A model generated the notes under the pieces. That model was not told the DNA's origin. It ran no database searches and worked only from the letters and a program-made list of their open reading frames with translations. Below are positions 17,445 through 26,190 of a stretch of 64,000 bases of DNA, one piece after another. Position 1 is the stretch's first letter. Every line of letters begins with the position of its first letter. Source of the stretch: Ensifer oleiphilus (GTDB lineage Bacteria; Pseudomonadota; Alphaproteobacteria; Rhizobiales; Rhizobiaceae); contig NZ_JABWDU010000009.1 of NCBI RefSeq assembly GCF_013371465.1, forward strand, positions 186,001 through 250,000. Reading direction: 5' to 3'. A program made the position numbers and the translations under genes.

Positions 17445-18538
17445 GAAGTCTTCTCCAGGAATTTGCCGAAAATCTTGTCCAACCGTCTTGCCGCAGCGCC
17501 AAAGGACCGTTCTTCGTGGACAAAGCGGCGGGCGTTTTCGCCGAATTGCCGGCGGATCTCAGGCTGATCGATCATGTGGCGGATCGCGGCCGAATAGGCA
17601 TCGATATCGCCCTGCGGCGTCAGCACTCCGGTTACGCCGTCCCTGACCACCTCCGGCACACCAGCCGTCCTTTGCGCGATGACGGGGAGCCCCGCCGCCT
17701 GCGCCTCGAGATAGGCCAACCCATAGGCTTCGCCGCAGCCGGGCCAAAGGTAAAGCGCACTTTCGCCGAGGATGCCCGGGATCTCGCTCGCCTCTCTTTC
17801 GCCGAGCCATTTCAGCCGATCCGCCGGCAACGCGGCAAAAGCATCGCAGACCTCCGGCCGGCATGGCCCATCGCCGACGATGGTCATGGCCCAGGGGCGA
17901 TCGGCAACCATGGAAAGGGAACGGGCAAGCATTTGATAGCTTTGCATCTTGTCGCCGCTGCGCATCATCGCCACGGTGACGAGACGGCAGTCGTCAACGG
18001 CACCAGACGATACCGATGGGAACCGCGTGGTATCGATAAAGGGGGCCAGCATCGCATGCCGACACGCGGGCGCAGCCTCGAGCAGGCCATCGCGATCCCG
18101 CTGCGTCAGGCAGATGTTGACCGCCGCCTGCTCGATAGCGGCAAGCACATGGCTTTGCGCGACTGCCCGGATGCCTTCGTTCCGGCGCAACGAGTAGGAG
18201 GCTTCGGCAGTTAGGTAGGGGATGCAAAACTCGGCCGCAAGCCCCGGTCCGATCAGGTCAGGCGCCTTGTAGTAGGGGTGGTAGCAAAACCAGGCATCGG
18301 GCGGCGTTCCTGCCAGCCAAAGCTTGCGAAGACGCTCTGTTTCGCCCGCTGCCGCTGCCATCGTCAGCGCGAACTGCGCCTCGGAACCATCCGCCATGAA
18401 GCTGCGCAGTTCGCTTGCGATCGACACGTCATGCCCGGCTTGTCGCAGCGCATCGATCAACATGCGCGCCATCAGCCGGTCACCTGATGGAACGGGGTGG
18501 CTGGGCGATTTCAGCGGTGCGTAGAAGGCGATTTTCAT
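17441..18538 (-). CDS. Glycosyltransferase family 4 protein
   Basis: A 365-residue GT-B glycosyltransferase. The amino end KIAFYAPLKSPSHPVPSGDR is characteristic of a rhizobial GT4 subgroup. The carboxyl domain has TIVGDGPCRPEV, LYLWPGCGEAYGLAYLEAQA (the EX7E-like donor motif) and AGVPEVVRDGVTG. It is coupled by ATGA overlap to the deacetylase downstream, so a two-step modification (transfer, then deacetylation) is likely. The acceptor is unknown. The ATG at 18538 is the natural start. Confidence 0.87.
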   Translation of the reverse strand: MKIAFYAPLKSPSHPVPSGDRLMARMLIDALRQAGHDVSIASELRSFMADGSEAQFALTMAAAAGETERLRKLWLAGTPPDAWFCYHPYYKAPDLIGPGLAAEFCIPYLTAEASYSLRRNEGIRAVAQSHVLAAIEQAAVNICLTQRDRDGLLEAAPACRHAMLAPFIDTTRFPSVSSGAVDDCRLVTVAMMRSGDKMQSYQMLARSLSMVADRPWAMTIVGDGPCRPEVCDAFAALPADRLKWLGEREASEIPGILGESALYLWPGCGEAYGLAYLEAQAAGLPVIAQRTAGVPEVVRDGVTGVLTPQGDIDAYSAAIRHMIDQPEIRRQFGENARRFVHEERSFGAAARRLDKIFGKFLEKTS

Positions 18539-18612
18539 ACCGGATGAGCTATCTCGTCTTCCTGGTATGGTGTCAACGGCGGCGGGGCGTGCAAATGCGG
18601 CCTTTGCTCAGG

Positions 18613-18897
18613 TCAATTGACAGGTATGTCGAAGTAATCTCTGCGAACAAGCCTCAGCGATCGGTCGGGCTGGATGATGTAGCTCTCTTTGACGAAGCTG
18701 CTTCCGCTCATGAAAGTATGCGGCACGATGCTGCCGACCGGTGCCTTCGTCAGCTTGGTGCGCGGTTGTCCACCATAGGTGATGCTGCCCGGTATCGGCT
18801 GCAGATCTGGCGTCGTGCAACTGGCGAGACTTAAGCTGATGGCGGCAAACATCAGCATAGATCTGCCTGAACGTGATATGCGCTTGGCTTCAACCAT
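18613..18897 (-). CDS. Small lipoprotein of unknown function
   Basis: A 94-residue protein with a lipoprotein signal: basic amino end (KRISRSGR), hydrophobic stretch and lipobox LASC with the lipidated cysteine at about residue 27. The mature part is about 68 residues and contains ITYGGQPRTKL and SLRLVRRDYFDIPV. I recognise no family. The ATG at 18897 is preferred over the TTG at 18915 because it shortens the region before the hydrophobic stretch. It probably sits in the outer membrane facing the periplasm. Confidence 0.65.
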   Translation of the reverse strand: MVEAKRISRSGRSMLMFAAISLSLASCTTPDLQPIPGSITYGGQPRTKLTKAPVGSIVPHTFMSGSSFVKESYIIQPDRSLRLVRRDYFDIPVN

Positions 18898-18913
18898 GAC
18901 CAGTGTCCCCCCC

Positions 18914-18974
18914 AAAGCATGTCGCGGGAAAGTGTGCCGCGGTCTTGCGATAACGACATGCGTGAAAACAGGCT
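18914..18974 (-). repeat. Rhizobial palindromic intergenic repeat, copy A
   Basis: The element contains an inverted pair GCATGTCG / CGACATGC around CCGCGGTCTTGCGATAA. A second, closely similar copy lies at 48420-48476: both share GCATGTCGCG, CCGCGGT, TTGCGATAACGACATG and GTGAAAACA in the same order. It resembles the Rhizobium-specific intergenic mosaic elements (RIME-like); the exact subclass was not assigned. It lies just upstream of the lipoprotein gene, so it could form a stem-loop in that transcript. Palindromic, so strand is nominal. Confidence 0.75.
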
Positions 18975-19096
18975 TTAGCGGCCGGCCCTAACGAGGCGCA
19001 TTGCGTCCCACGGCGTTGCCGCCATATCATCCATCTAGCTCTCTTATCCCGATCGTCAAGAACGCCGCCGGCTACTCAAGCAGAGGTGATGCCATT

Positions 19097-20550
19097 CTAC
19101 TGTGCGCTGGCGTCCGACGCATCCGGCGATCTTGCCGCCGACGCTTCCTTGGCGTGTTCCGCCAAAAGCCCGTAGGCGACATAGTACTTGTAGATATTGC
19201 TGACATATTGAACCGTCTCGCGCCCGACGATCTCGGCGGCGGCATTTTCGACATTGCCGAACCAGAGGTCAGGATCGAGCCCCATGTCTTTTGCCTTCGC
19301 CCGAAACTTGCGCAGGTTTCCCGGTCCGGCGTTATAGGCTGCAAATGCAAAGAGGAGCTGATCGCGCGGCGTGATCTGCGGGTCGTTGATATAAACATCA
19401 ACAAGATGTCTTAGATATTTCGACCCCGCCTCGACGTTGCGATCCTGATCCTTGTCGATCCCCTTGATGCCGACAGACTTGTCGGCCGCCGTCGATGGCA
19501 GCAGTTGCATGACGCCGACTGCACCGCGCGGGCTTCGCCTGGACTGATCGAGCTGTGACTCCTGATAGCCTTGCGCCATCAGCATGAGGAGTCGAAGGCG
19601 TATGTGCCGCCATGCTTGCGGAAGATCTCTACCAGGTTCTGGAAGCGCTCGACATCAGCCGGCGCATAGGCGCGCTTCAGCATCTTGTCGCTCTTGTAAT
19701 AGGAGTTCTTCAGGATATTGCCGAATGTCGTGCCGATGCGATGCGTCTTGACGAAGGAACCGAGCGTGGCTTTCAGCTTTGGGCTGTCCTTGCGAATTGC
19801 CCAGGCGATCTGTCCGTGGTCCGACACCAGGATGTCGTCCCGTATCTTGAGATCGCCAAAGACCGTCGCCCAGATGTCGGCCTTGTACTTATCGACAACA
19901 GTCCACGGTAGCGGGCCGGCGTTGATCATCTCGAGCACGTCTTCGTCCTCAAGGTTTTCGTCGATGTCCTTGATCGATATCGGCGCACGGCCTGCCTTGA
20001 CGAAGCCTTCGCTCAAGGCAGCCAGGTGCTCATAGTAGCTGCTTGATTTACGGACGCGGACCTCCTGTCCGCTGAGATCGTCCAAACTTGCAATCGCCGG
20101 CGCAGACGGCCCCGTTACCAGCACTTCCTTGGCCTCATCGAACAGGGGGGCGGTAAAATCGACCCTGGCGAGCCTTGCCTCGGTTATCGTGAGGTTGCCC
20201 ATCACGATATCGCCGCGCCCGTCTTCCAGCGCTGTCAGGAGACGCGATCGAGATACGGGCACAAAGGCGACGCGAATTTTCTCGATCTCCTTCTTCCGCG
20301 CCGCATTCAGCTCTTTCTCCAAGGCAGTCCCGAACTCCACGGCCGTGCCAAACTGCCGGCCGCGATCGATGAAGTAGATGGTCTTGCTGAACGGAACGAG
20401 AATGCGAACGAGGCGTCGCTTCTCCATGTCGTCGAGATCGCCCAGATGCGGGGCGGTGATCGCCTGGAATGTGCTTTCGTTCGATTGTGCCCATGAAGGT
20501 CCAATCCCCGCCACTGCGAAGAGCAGAACAAGCAGTGCCAGCCGTCTCAT
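19097..20550 (-). pseudogene. mltF: Membrane-bound lytic murein transglycosylase F, frameshifted
   Basis: Two frames together give an MltF-like protein of about 484 residues. The first part (20550-19579, 323 residues) has a signal peptide (ALLVLLFAVAGIGPSWA) and an SBP-3-like regulatory domain. The second part (19585-19097, 162 residues) is the SLT catalytic domain, with the catalytic glutamate in AQGYQESQLD and the motifs GAVGVMQLLPST and AFAAYNAGPGNL. Adding one C to the TCCTC run near 19590 would restore ...FDSLMLMAQGYQES..., as expected for the family, so one base seems to be missing. As written, the catalytic half would lack a signal peptide. It lies 25 nt downstream of the MscS gene, probably in one transcript. 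Confidence 0.82.
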
Positions 20551-20575
20551 CTTGGCCTCCCCAGCCCGAAAAAAC

Positions 20576-22729
20576 TTACTCCTGCGGAGCGCCCTCGCCG
20601 AGCGCTATCGCGGCATTCTTCTTGGCGATGGCGTCGCGCGTCGCAGCGGCGGCAGCCGAATGCTGTTCGTCGCCAGCCACCTGCACCGTTGGCGACGCGA
20701 AGGAGATGCCGTTCTTGTCGAAGGCCTCCTTGATCATCGCCTGTGCCCGGCGCCGGATCTGGGTTTGATGCCCCGGCTTCGTCGTCATGGCAAAGCTCAA
20801 GCTGATGCCGTAGTCGCCGAAAGTCTCGACGCCCTTCATCTTGACCGTCTCGATAATCATCGGCCCCAGTTCCGGATCCTCAAGAAGCTCCGCCCCGATG
20901 CCCTTCACCACCTTCTTCACCTTGGCGATGTCAGCGTCGTAGGAAACGTTGATCAAGAACTTGTCGATCACCCAGTCACGGCTCATGTTTTGAACGGCAC
21001 CAAGGGAGCCGAATGGCACGGTGAAGACCGGACCGCGATGATGCCTGAGCCTCACCGAGCGTATGCTGAAGGATTCGACAGTGCCCTTGTAGCTGCCGCT
21101 CTGAATATACTCCCCGATGCGGAAAGCGTCATCCGTCATGTAGAAGATCCCGCTGATCACATCCTTGACGAGCGTCTGGGAACCAAAGCCGATGGCAACG
21201 CCGAAAACGCCGGCGCCGGCGATCAGCGGGCCAATCTGCACGCCAAGGCCCGAAAGGACCATCAACACCGCGACGACCAGAATGAAGGCTGCAAGGAAAT
21301 TGCGCAGGATCGGCATCAGCGTCAGCAGGCGGGTGTTGCGGGCACGTTGAGCCGGGTCCGTCGTTTCACAGGCGGCATGCTTGACGCGAAGGCTGATCAG
21401 GCTCTTCGCCAACTGCCAGATCAGATCAGCCGCCAGCAGGATGACGATACCGGCAAGCACACCACGGAAAATCCGATTGAAGACATCGTCCTGGACCATC
21501 ATCGATGCGTTGACGCGGAAGACAAGCGCAAGCCAACCCGCGGCCAAGGCGATGATCACCAGCCTGGCGCCGCGCTCGATCAACACGTTGCGCATCACGC
21601 GGATGTCGTCGTCTGCCGACGTGTCGAGCATCGTCCTGGCGAAGGCGCTGGTGAAACGCAGGAGCGGCGGCAAGCCGATGATGTAGAGACCGATCCAGAA
21701 CAGAACCCGCAGGTCCGCCACCCACAGCAGCCACAACAGCACGAGAAATGCCACCATCATGATATTGCCGACGACACGGCGCGAGCCCGTGGTAACGCCC
21801 GCAGGTCGCCGCAGCACGGTCAGGATCGCAAGCGCAAGCACGATAAGACCGAGAACAGCGGCAATAAAATCGCGAACGTCCGGGGAGACCGAAAGGGCGG
21901 TCATGGCATCGCCGATACCCCATATGCCGGCGGCGACGCAAATTATCGCCGCTGACGAGCGATACCAGAACCGTGCACCCTCAGCCGTCAGTGAAAAATA
22001 GCCGGTTCGGCCGGACGGATCCGTCGCATCGGCCGGCCCACCCGACAGCACGGCGGAAGCGATGGTGATCAACAGGCGAGCCCCGATCCAGGCAACCAGG
22101 AGCGGCGCGATGGTCTTCTCGAGCCGCGAGGGCCAGTCGGCCACGGCGAGAACGGTGGTCGTGGCAATCGCAAAGACGAGCAGCGGCAATACCTTGACGA
22201 GCATCGAGCGCGCAGGCCCGGTCAACTGCGTGGAACTCAATGTCCGTCTCAGCAAATAGCGCAGCAGGTATTCGGCGCCGTAACCGATCAACAGGATGAA
22301 GAAGAAACCTTTGAGGATCGGCGAAGAGCCGTGGTTTTCCATTTCCCCCATGAGGCGGGCGCGCGCTGCGTGGAATTCGGGAGCGATGCGAGGGATCGCG
22401 TTCGTGATGCCGGCCATATGGCGACGGAGTTCAGCCGTCCAGCGCGCCGCAAACCCGCTCGCCGGCGCCGCATCTGCTGGTGCCGCCGTCTCAGGCGTCG
22501 TACCGGCGGGCGTCGCTGGCCGTTTGGTGGCCAGCCATTGCCGGACCTCGGGATCGTCCAGCAATTCGATCAGTTGCTGCACTTTTGCCGGTTCGGTGGC
22601 CGGTGCCGCGCCTTGGGTCTGGGCTTGGCCCACGGACATGAACCCAAGGAATATCGTCAAGAAAGCGAGCATACGGGGCATCAGCCCCCAGACTGCAAGC
22701 GACAACCTGATACCGATCATGCTGAACAT
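20576..22729 (-). CDS. MscS-family mechanosensitive ion channel, large type
   Basis: A 717-residue protein. A signal peptide (ending near SVGQAQ) is followed by a periplasmic proline/alanine-rich linker and about nine to eleven hydrophobic segments, far more than the three of E. coli MscS. The pore and beta-domain signature AGAGVFGVAIGFGSQTLVKD is at about 504-523, followed by VISGIFYMTDD and the soluble carboxyl domain with VTVPFGS-like FTVPFGSLGAVQNMSRDW. It would open on membrane tension and release solutes during osmotic downshock. A 25-nt gap to mltF suggests co-expression of channel and wall-lytic enzyme. Confidence 0.9.
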   Translation of the reverse strand: MFSMIGIRLSLAVWGLMPRMLAFLTIFLGFMSVGQAQTQGAAPATEPAKVQQLIELLDDPEVRQWLATKRPATPAGTTPETAAPADAAPASGFAARWTAELRRHMAGITNAIPRIAPEFHAARARLMGEMENHGSSPILKGFFFILLIGYGAEYLLRYLLRRTLSSTQLTGPARSMLVKVLPLLVFAIATTTVLAVADWPSRLEKTIAPLLVAWIGARLLITIASAVLSGGPADATDPSGRTGYFSLTAEGARFWYRSSAAIICVAAGIWGIGDAMTALSVSPDVRDFIAAVLGLIVLALAILTVLRRPAGVTTGSRRVVGNIMMVAFLVLLWLLWVADLRVLFWIGLYIIGLPPLLRFTSAFARTMLDTSADDDIRVMRNVLIERGARLVIIALAAGWLALVFRVNASMMVQDDVFNRIFRGVLAGIVILLAADLIWQLAKSLISLRVKHAACETTDPAQRARNTRLLTLMPILRNFLAAFILVVAVLMVLSGLGVQIGPLIAGAGVFGVAIGFGSQTLVKDVISGIFYMTDDAFRIGEYIQSGSYKGTVESFSIRSVRLRHHRGPVFTVPFGSLGAVQNMSRDWVIDKFLINVSYDADIAKVKKVVKGIGAELLEDPELGPMIIETVKMKGVETFGDYGISLSFAMTTKPGHQTQIRRRAQAMIKEAFDKNGISFASPTVQVAGDEQHSAAAAATRDAIAKKNAAIALGEGAPQE

Positions 22730-22838
22730 TCCCCCAGCGATCGGCGGAGTGCCGACCGATTCCTGCCCTCATCCGCACAAACGCTAACACAGTCCCCTAC
22801 GTTTATGCCAACGTCCGTTTCCGATGCACCTTTGCGGA

Positions 22839-25433
22839 TCAACGACGACGGAAACCGCCGCCACCACCGCCATGAAATCCGCCTCCGCCTCCGCCTCCGT
22901 GAAAACCACCACCGCCGGAGAGCCCGCCTCCACCATGAAAGCCACCGCCGCCAAATCCACCACCGCCACCGCCAAACCCGCCGGGACGATCAAAACCACC
23001 GCCGCCGTAGCCGCCACCACTCGGGAAATTCAACGGACGCTGGTTGTATGACTGATGCTCAAAGGAGCGCTGATTACCGATCTGGCGCCCGGCACGGTCG
23101 ATCGCCAGATGGTCGGGCGCGCGGTTGCCGATCGCGTTTCCGCCGCCCGTGGCAAGACGGTTGTCGCTGCGCCTGTTCAGGTTCTGCGCTGCGTCCGGGT
23201 GCTGGGTCGCGAACTGCTGGCCGGTCTTCTTTGCATCCTGGATCGATGGCTTTTGCACCGGTTGCCATCCGTCCGGCGTATGCTTCTGCCATTGGCCGTC
23301 ATCGCGGCGATAGACGTTGCCGTCGCGTCCGGCGTAGACGTCGCCGCCCTTGCCGCCGGCGACAAAGCCGTGATTGCCGTCGGAGGTGCGCCAATGGGCA
23401 CCGGCACCGCCGGCCGTTGAGCCGCCACTGATGCGTGCAAAGTCCGAACCGTGCTTGACCGCAGCCGTCCCCCAGCTGCCATAGACATTTTGGCCGCCGC
23501 GCGCGATCGCCGCGTTACCGGTGCGAGGATTGTAGGCGGCAACGAAACCGCGCTCACCCGCAGGGCCATAGCCAGCCGCGCCACGGATATAGGTGCCGGT
23601 ACGAGGATTGTAGGCAGCGCCTGCAGCGATGCCGCGGTAAGGACCATAGGCATAGCCGTAGCGACCGAATGTGCCGACCGCCGGATTGTAGAATGCGCCG
23701 ACACCATAGGTAACCGGCCGCGGATAATAGGGATAGTAGCCCCCGGCCCAGCCGTAGTCCCAATAGTCGTCATAGTACCAGCCGGTGCCGTAGACGAACG
23801 TATCCCAGGCGAGATAGGCGCCGAGGTAACCCATGGTATATCCTACCCAAACCGCGTCGGGCTCGGTTTCGTAAATGCGGACATAGGTGGCATTGTAGAC
23901 CGGCGACGACGGCGGGATCGTGTAGACCTCATCCGGCACGGCCTTCGCCACGGCGAAAGGCCCTGTCGGCGTATCACCGACAAACCAGACCCCGTCCTTC
24001 AGCACGAAATATTTGTCGGCGACCTTGATCACCGTCTCATTGGTATTGACGGCATAGGTGAGCGACGTTCCGTCGATCTCCTCGAATTTCGGGTCGCCGC
24101 TATAGGCGACGTCAACCTTGACCGAACCGTCCAGCGAGACGCGCGCTTTCTCGGGGATGCTCGCCTTCAGCCTGGCTTCGGCATTCTCCGAGGTGCCAGG
24201 AACAGACGAGCGGACGGTGTAATAGGTGGCATCCTCCGGGATGTTCTGGAAATCCTGCGGAAGATTGGGGGTGGCGAAGGTCCAGGGGCCATCAAGCGAC
24301 GCGGCAGAGAACCAGCGGCCCGAAACGAGCACGTACCAGTTCGAGTCCGCAGGCAAATAGAAAACGTCGCTCTCCGTGTTCGTCGCAATCTTCAGCGCGG
24401 TCCCCGGCACCGGTTCAAGCCTCGGCTCACCGTTGAAGACGATCAACTCCGACGGTTTGTCGGAATAGACGATCTTTGGCGTTACACCCTCCCCGGAGGC
24501 AAGCGGGATTGCCGCCTTCGCATCCTTCCAGTTGTCATCGTCGGGCAACTTACCGAAGAGATCGGGCAGCGCGGTCGCGGGCTGCCAGCCATTCGACAGG
24601 TCCTTCGACTGAAGCCATGCCTTTTCGTTGCGCAGGTAGTAGGGGCTGTCGGCGTCGAGCTTGAACAGATCCCAATTGGTGTTGACGGCAAAGGAAAGGC
24701 CTTGAACGCCTTTGACCGGCGCGAACACCGCCTTGCCGTCCGTCTGGACAAGCAGCGCCGGCTCCTTGCTGACATAGATCGGCGGCGGATCGGCTTTCAG
24801 CCCCTCGACGTTGCCGAGCCGTTCATAGTCGGCAAGGCTTGCGGTCAGCTTGTCCTCCGACAGCGTTATCGTGCCGACAGGCATCAACTTGCCGACGTCC
24901 AATGCCAGGTCGGCGAGTTCCTGCCGATCGAGAACCGAGAAGTTGATTTCGTCGACCTTGATGTCGGAGACGATCACCTCGTTCGAACCACTATCCGTCA
25001 CGGTCTTGCCCGTCACCCCGATGACACCGAAGATCGGCTTGGCATCGTCGGACTGCTTGTACTCGGCAGCGATCAGGGCATCGAGATCGGTAAAATCCTT
25101 CCAGGCGTTAACCTGCGGTTGGTGGAGCGTGATCGTCGCCCCCTTGTCGGTCTTGTAGGCGCGCGGCCATCCGAGACCTTTCGGATCTGCATCGCTCAGG
25201 TATTTGCCGCTGACGAAGCCATCCTTTCCCTCGAAGCTGACGGCGCACCAGGTGCCGGCATCGTCACATTCCTTGACGTCGACCTGGCCGCCCTCGTCTA
25301 TCGTTCCCATGCTGGCGAACCCGGTGCCCGGACCGGCCCGAAAGTTGACCGACGCCGTCGTCGTGGCCGGACCTGCCCACGCTGGAGCGGAAGCAATGGC
25401 GAGCAGGGTCAGGGTGAAGCTTGTTGCGCGCAT
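22839..25433 (-). CDS. Large secreted SH3-domain protein with glycine-rich tail
   Basis: An 864-residue protein starting at 25433 (GGAG seven bases before ATG), with signal peptide FTLTLLAIASAPAWAG. A bacterial SH3 domain follows (VNFRAGPGTGFASMGTI, about residues 30-90). The long middle has repeated 'VNTN/ATNT...' modules with W-rich DGVWFVGDTPTGPF-type motifs, then a Tyr/Trp/Gly region (WYYDDYWDYGWAGGYYPYY). The last 60 residues are mainly Gly with His and Phe (GGGGFHGGGG-type) and the protein ends in RRR. It is probably a periplasmic or surface protein that binds cell-wall material; no catalytic motif was seen. A motif of the shared GTAAC-type operator lies 101 nt upstream. Confidence 0.78.
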   Translation of the reverse strand: MRATSFTLTLLAIASAPAWAGPATTTASVNFRAGPGTGFASMGTIDEGGQVDVKECDDAGTWCAVSFEGKDGFVSGKYLSDADPKGLGWPRAYKTDKGATITLHQPQVNAWKDFTDLDALIAAEYKQSDDAKPIFGVIGVTGKTVTDSGSNEVIVSDIKVDEINFSVLDRQELADLALDVGKLMPVGTITLSEDKLTASLADYERLGNVEGLKADPPPIYVSKEPALLVQTDGKAVFAPVKGVQGLSFAVNTNWDLFKLDADSPYYLRNEKAWLQSKDLSNGWQPATALPDLFGKLPDDDNWKDAKAAIPLASGEGVTPKIVYSDKPSELIVFNGEPRLEPVPGTALKIATNTESDVFYLPADSNWYVLVSGRWFSAASLDGPWTFATPNLPQDFQNIPEDATYYTVRSSVPGTSENAEARLKASIPEKARVSLDGSVKVDVAYSGDPKFEEIDGTSLTYAVNTNETVIKVADKYFVLKDGVWFVGDTPTGPFAVAKAVPDEVYTIPPSSPVYNATYVRIYETEPDAVWVGYTMGYLGAYLAWDTFVYGTGWYYDDYWDYGWAGGYYPYYPRPVTYGVGAFYNPAVGTFGRYGYAYGPYRGIAAGAAYNPRTGTYIRGAAGYGPAGERGFVAAYNPRTGNAAIARGGQNVYGSWGTAAVKHGSDFARISGGSTAGGAGAHWRTSDGNHGFVAGGKGGDVYAGRDGNVYRRDDGQWQKHTPDGWQPVQKPSIQDAKKTGQQFATQHPDAAQNLNRRSDNRLATGGGNAIGNRAPDHLAIDRAGRQIGNQRSFEHQSYNQRPLNFPSGGGYGGGGFDRPGGFGGGGGGFGGGGFHGGGGLSGGGGFHGGGGGGGFHGGGGGGFRRR

Positions 25434-25534
25434 CTCGCATCTCCGACGTGGTCGAAACTGTCTTATTGCCCGCGGGTTTATCCTCGGGTCAGGCCCACAT
25501 TCTTCAACACAATCGCTCCGGCCCGATCCGGCGC

Positions 25535-25551
25535 AAGTACGTAACAGTAAC
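25535..25551 (-). promoter_or_regulatory. GTwACTGTTACrTwCTT operator, copy 1 (SH3-protein gene)
   Basis: On the minus strand the site reads GTTACTGTTACGTACTT, one mismatch from the form shared by four of the five other copies. It ends 101 nt before the start of the SH3-protein gene and also lies 151 nt before the XRE regulator on the other strand, so it could serve either gene. On the plus strand GTAACAGTAACAAC and a further GCGTAAC (25557-25563) extend the region of similar half-sites. Confidence 0.6.
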
Positions 25552-25702
25552 AACGTGCGTAACTTTGGGCCTGCCTGGGCGCGTAGCGGCTCGTTCAGGA
25601 GCAATTATCCGTGTATTGGCGCCTAGTGATTGCATCGAGTCATTTATTCGAGCAAACTCATATGTATGATTTGGTGACGCCCTACATGCGGAGGATACAC
25701 AC

Positions 25703-26161
25703 GTGAACACGAAAGCACCCAGCCAGATTGATGTCTTTGTCGGTTCCCGCGTCAGGATGCGTCGGTTGATGGCCGGGTTGAGCCAGGAAAAACTGGCGGA
25801 TGGACTCGGAATCACCTTCCAGCAGGTCCAGAAATACGAAAAAGGCACGAATCGCATCGGTGCCAGCCGGCTACAGGCAATAGCCGACGTTCTCGGCGTT
25901 CACCCAAGCTTCTTCTTCCAGGAAGGCGAAGAGGGCGCAACCCCGCGGGCGGGCCTTGGCGATGTGCGCGAACCCAACGAGATCTCGTCTTTCGTTTCGT
26001 CGAAAGAGGGGATTGCGCTCAACCGCGCGTTCCTGAAGATCACCGACCCGGTCCTGCGCAAGAAGATCATCTCGCTGGTCGCGGCTGTCGCACAGACGCC
26101 CGAGGCAGAAGCTGTCGCAGCCCATGGCGGCGCGACGCACGCCCCTGACCTCCACGGATAG
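25703..26161 (+). CDS. XRE-family transcriptional regulator (PraR-like)
   Basis: A 152-residue DNA-binding protein. The helix-turn-helix covers about residues 14-70: VGSRVRMRRLMAGLSQEKLA, then GITFQQVQKYEKGTNRIGAS and LGVHPSFFFQ. This arrangement is shared by the rhizobial PraR-type repressors of about 140 residues. The carboxyl part (NRAFLKITDPVLRKKIISLVAAVAQ) is a helical tail of the same family. It is 29 nt upstream of the SARP-like gene on the same strand, so the two regulators are probably co-expressed, and both precede the peptide-YcaO-TfuA operon. Confidence 0.88.
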   Translation: MNTKAPSQIDVFVGSRVRMRRLMAGLSQEKLADGLGITFQQVQKYEKGTNRIGASRLQAIADVLGVHPSFFFQEGEEGATPRAGLGDVREPNEISSFVSSKEGIALNRAFLKITDPVLRKKIISLVAAVAQTPEAEAVAAHGGATHAPDLHG

Positions 26162-26190
26162 GCACGACCGGTTGCCGATGAGATAGCCAG

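Noticed and set aside
22839-23030. Repetitive short units that could be taken for a CRISPR or tandem-repeat array
   Set aside because: The repeats are codons for the Gly/His/Phe-rich tail of the SH3 protein, with no constant spacer and no repeat of the required length.
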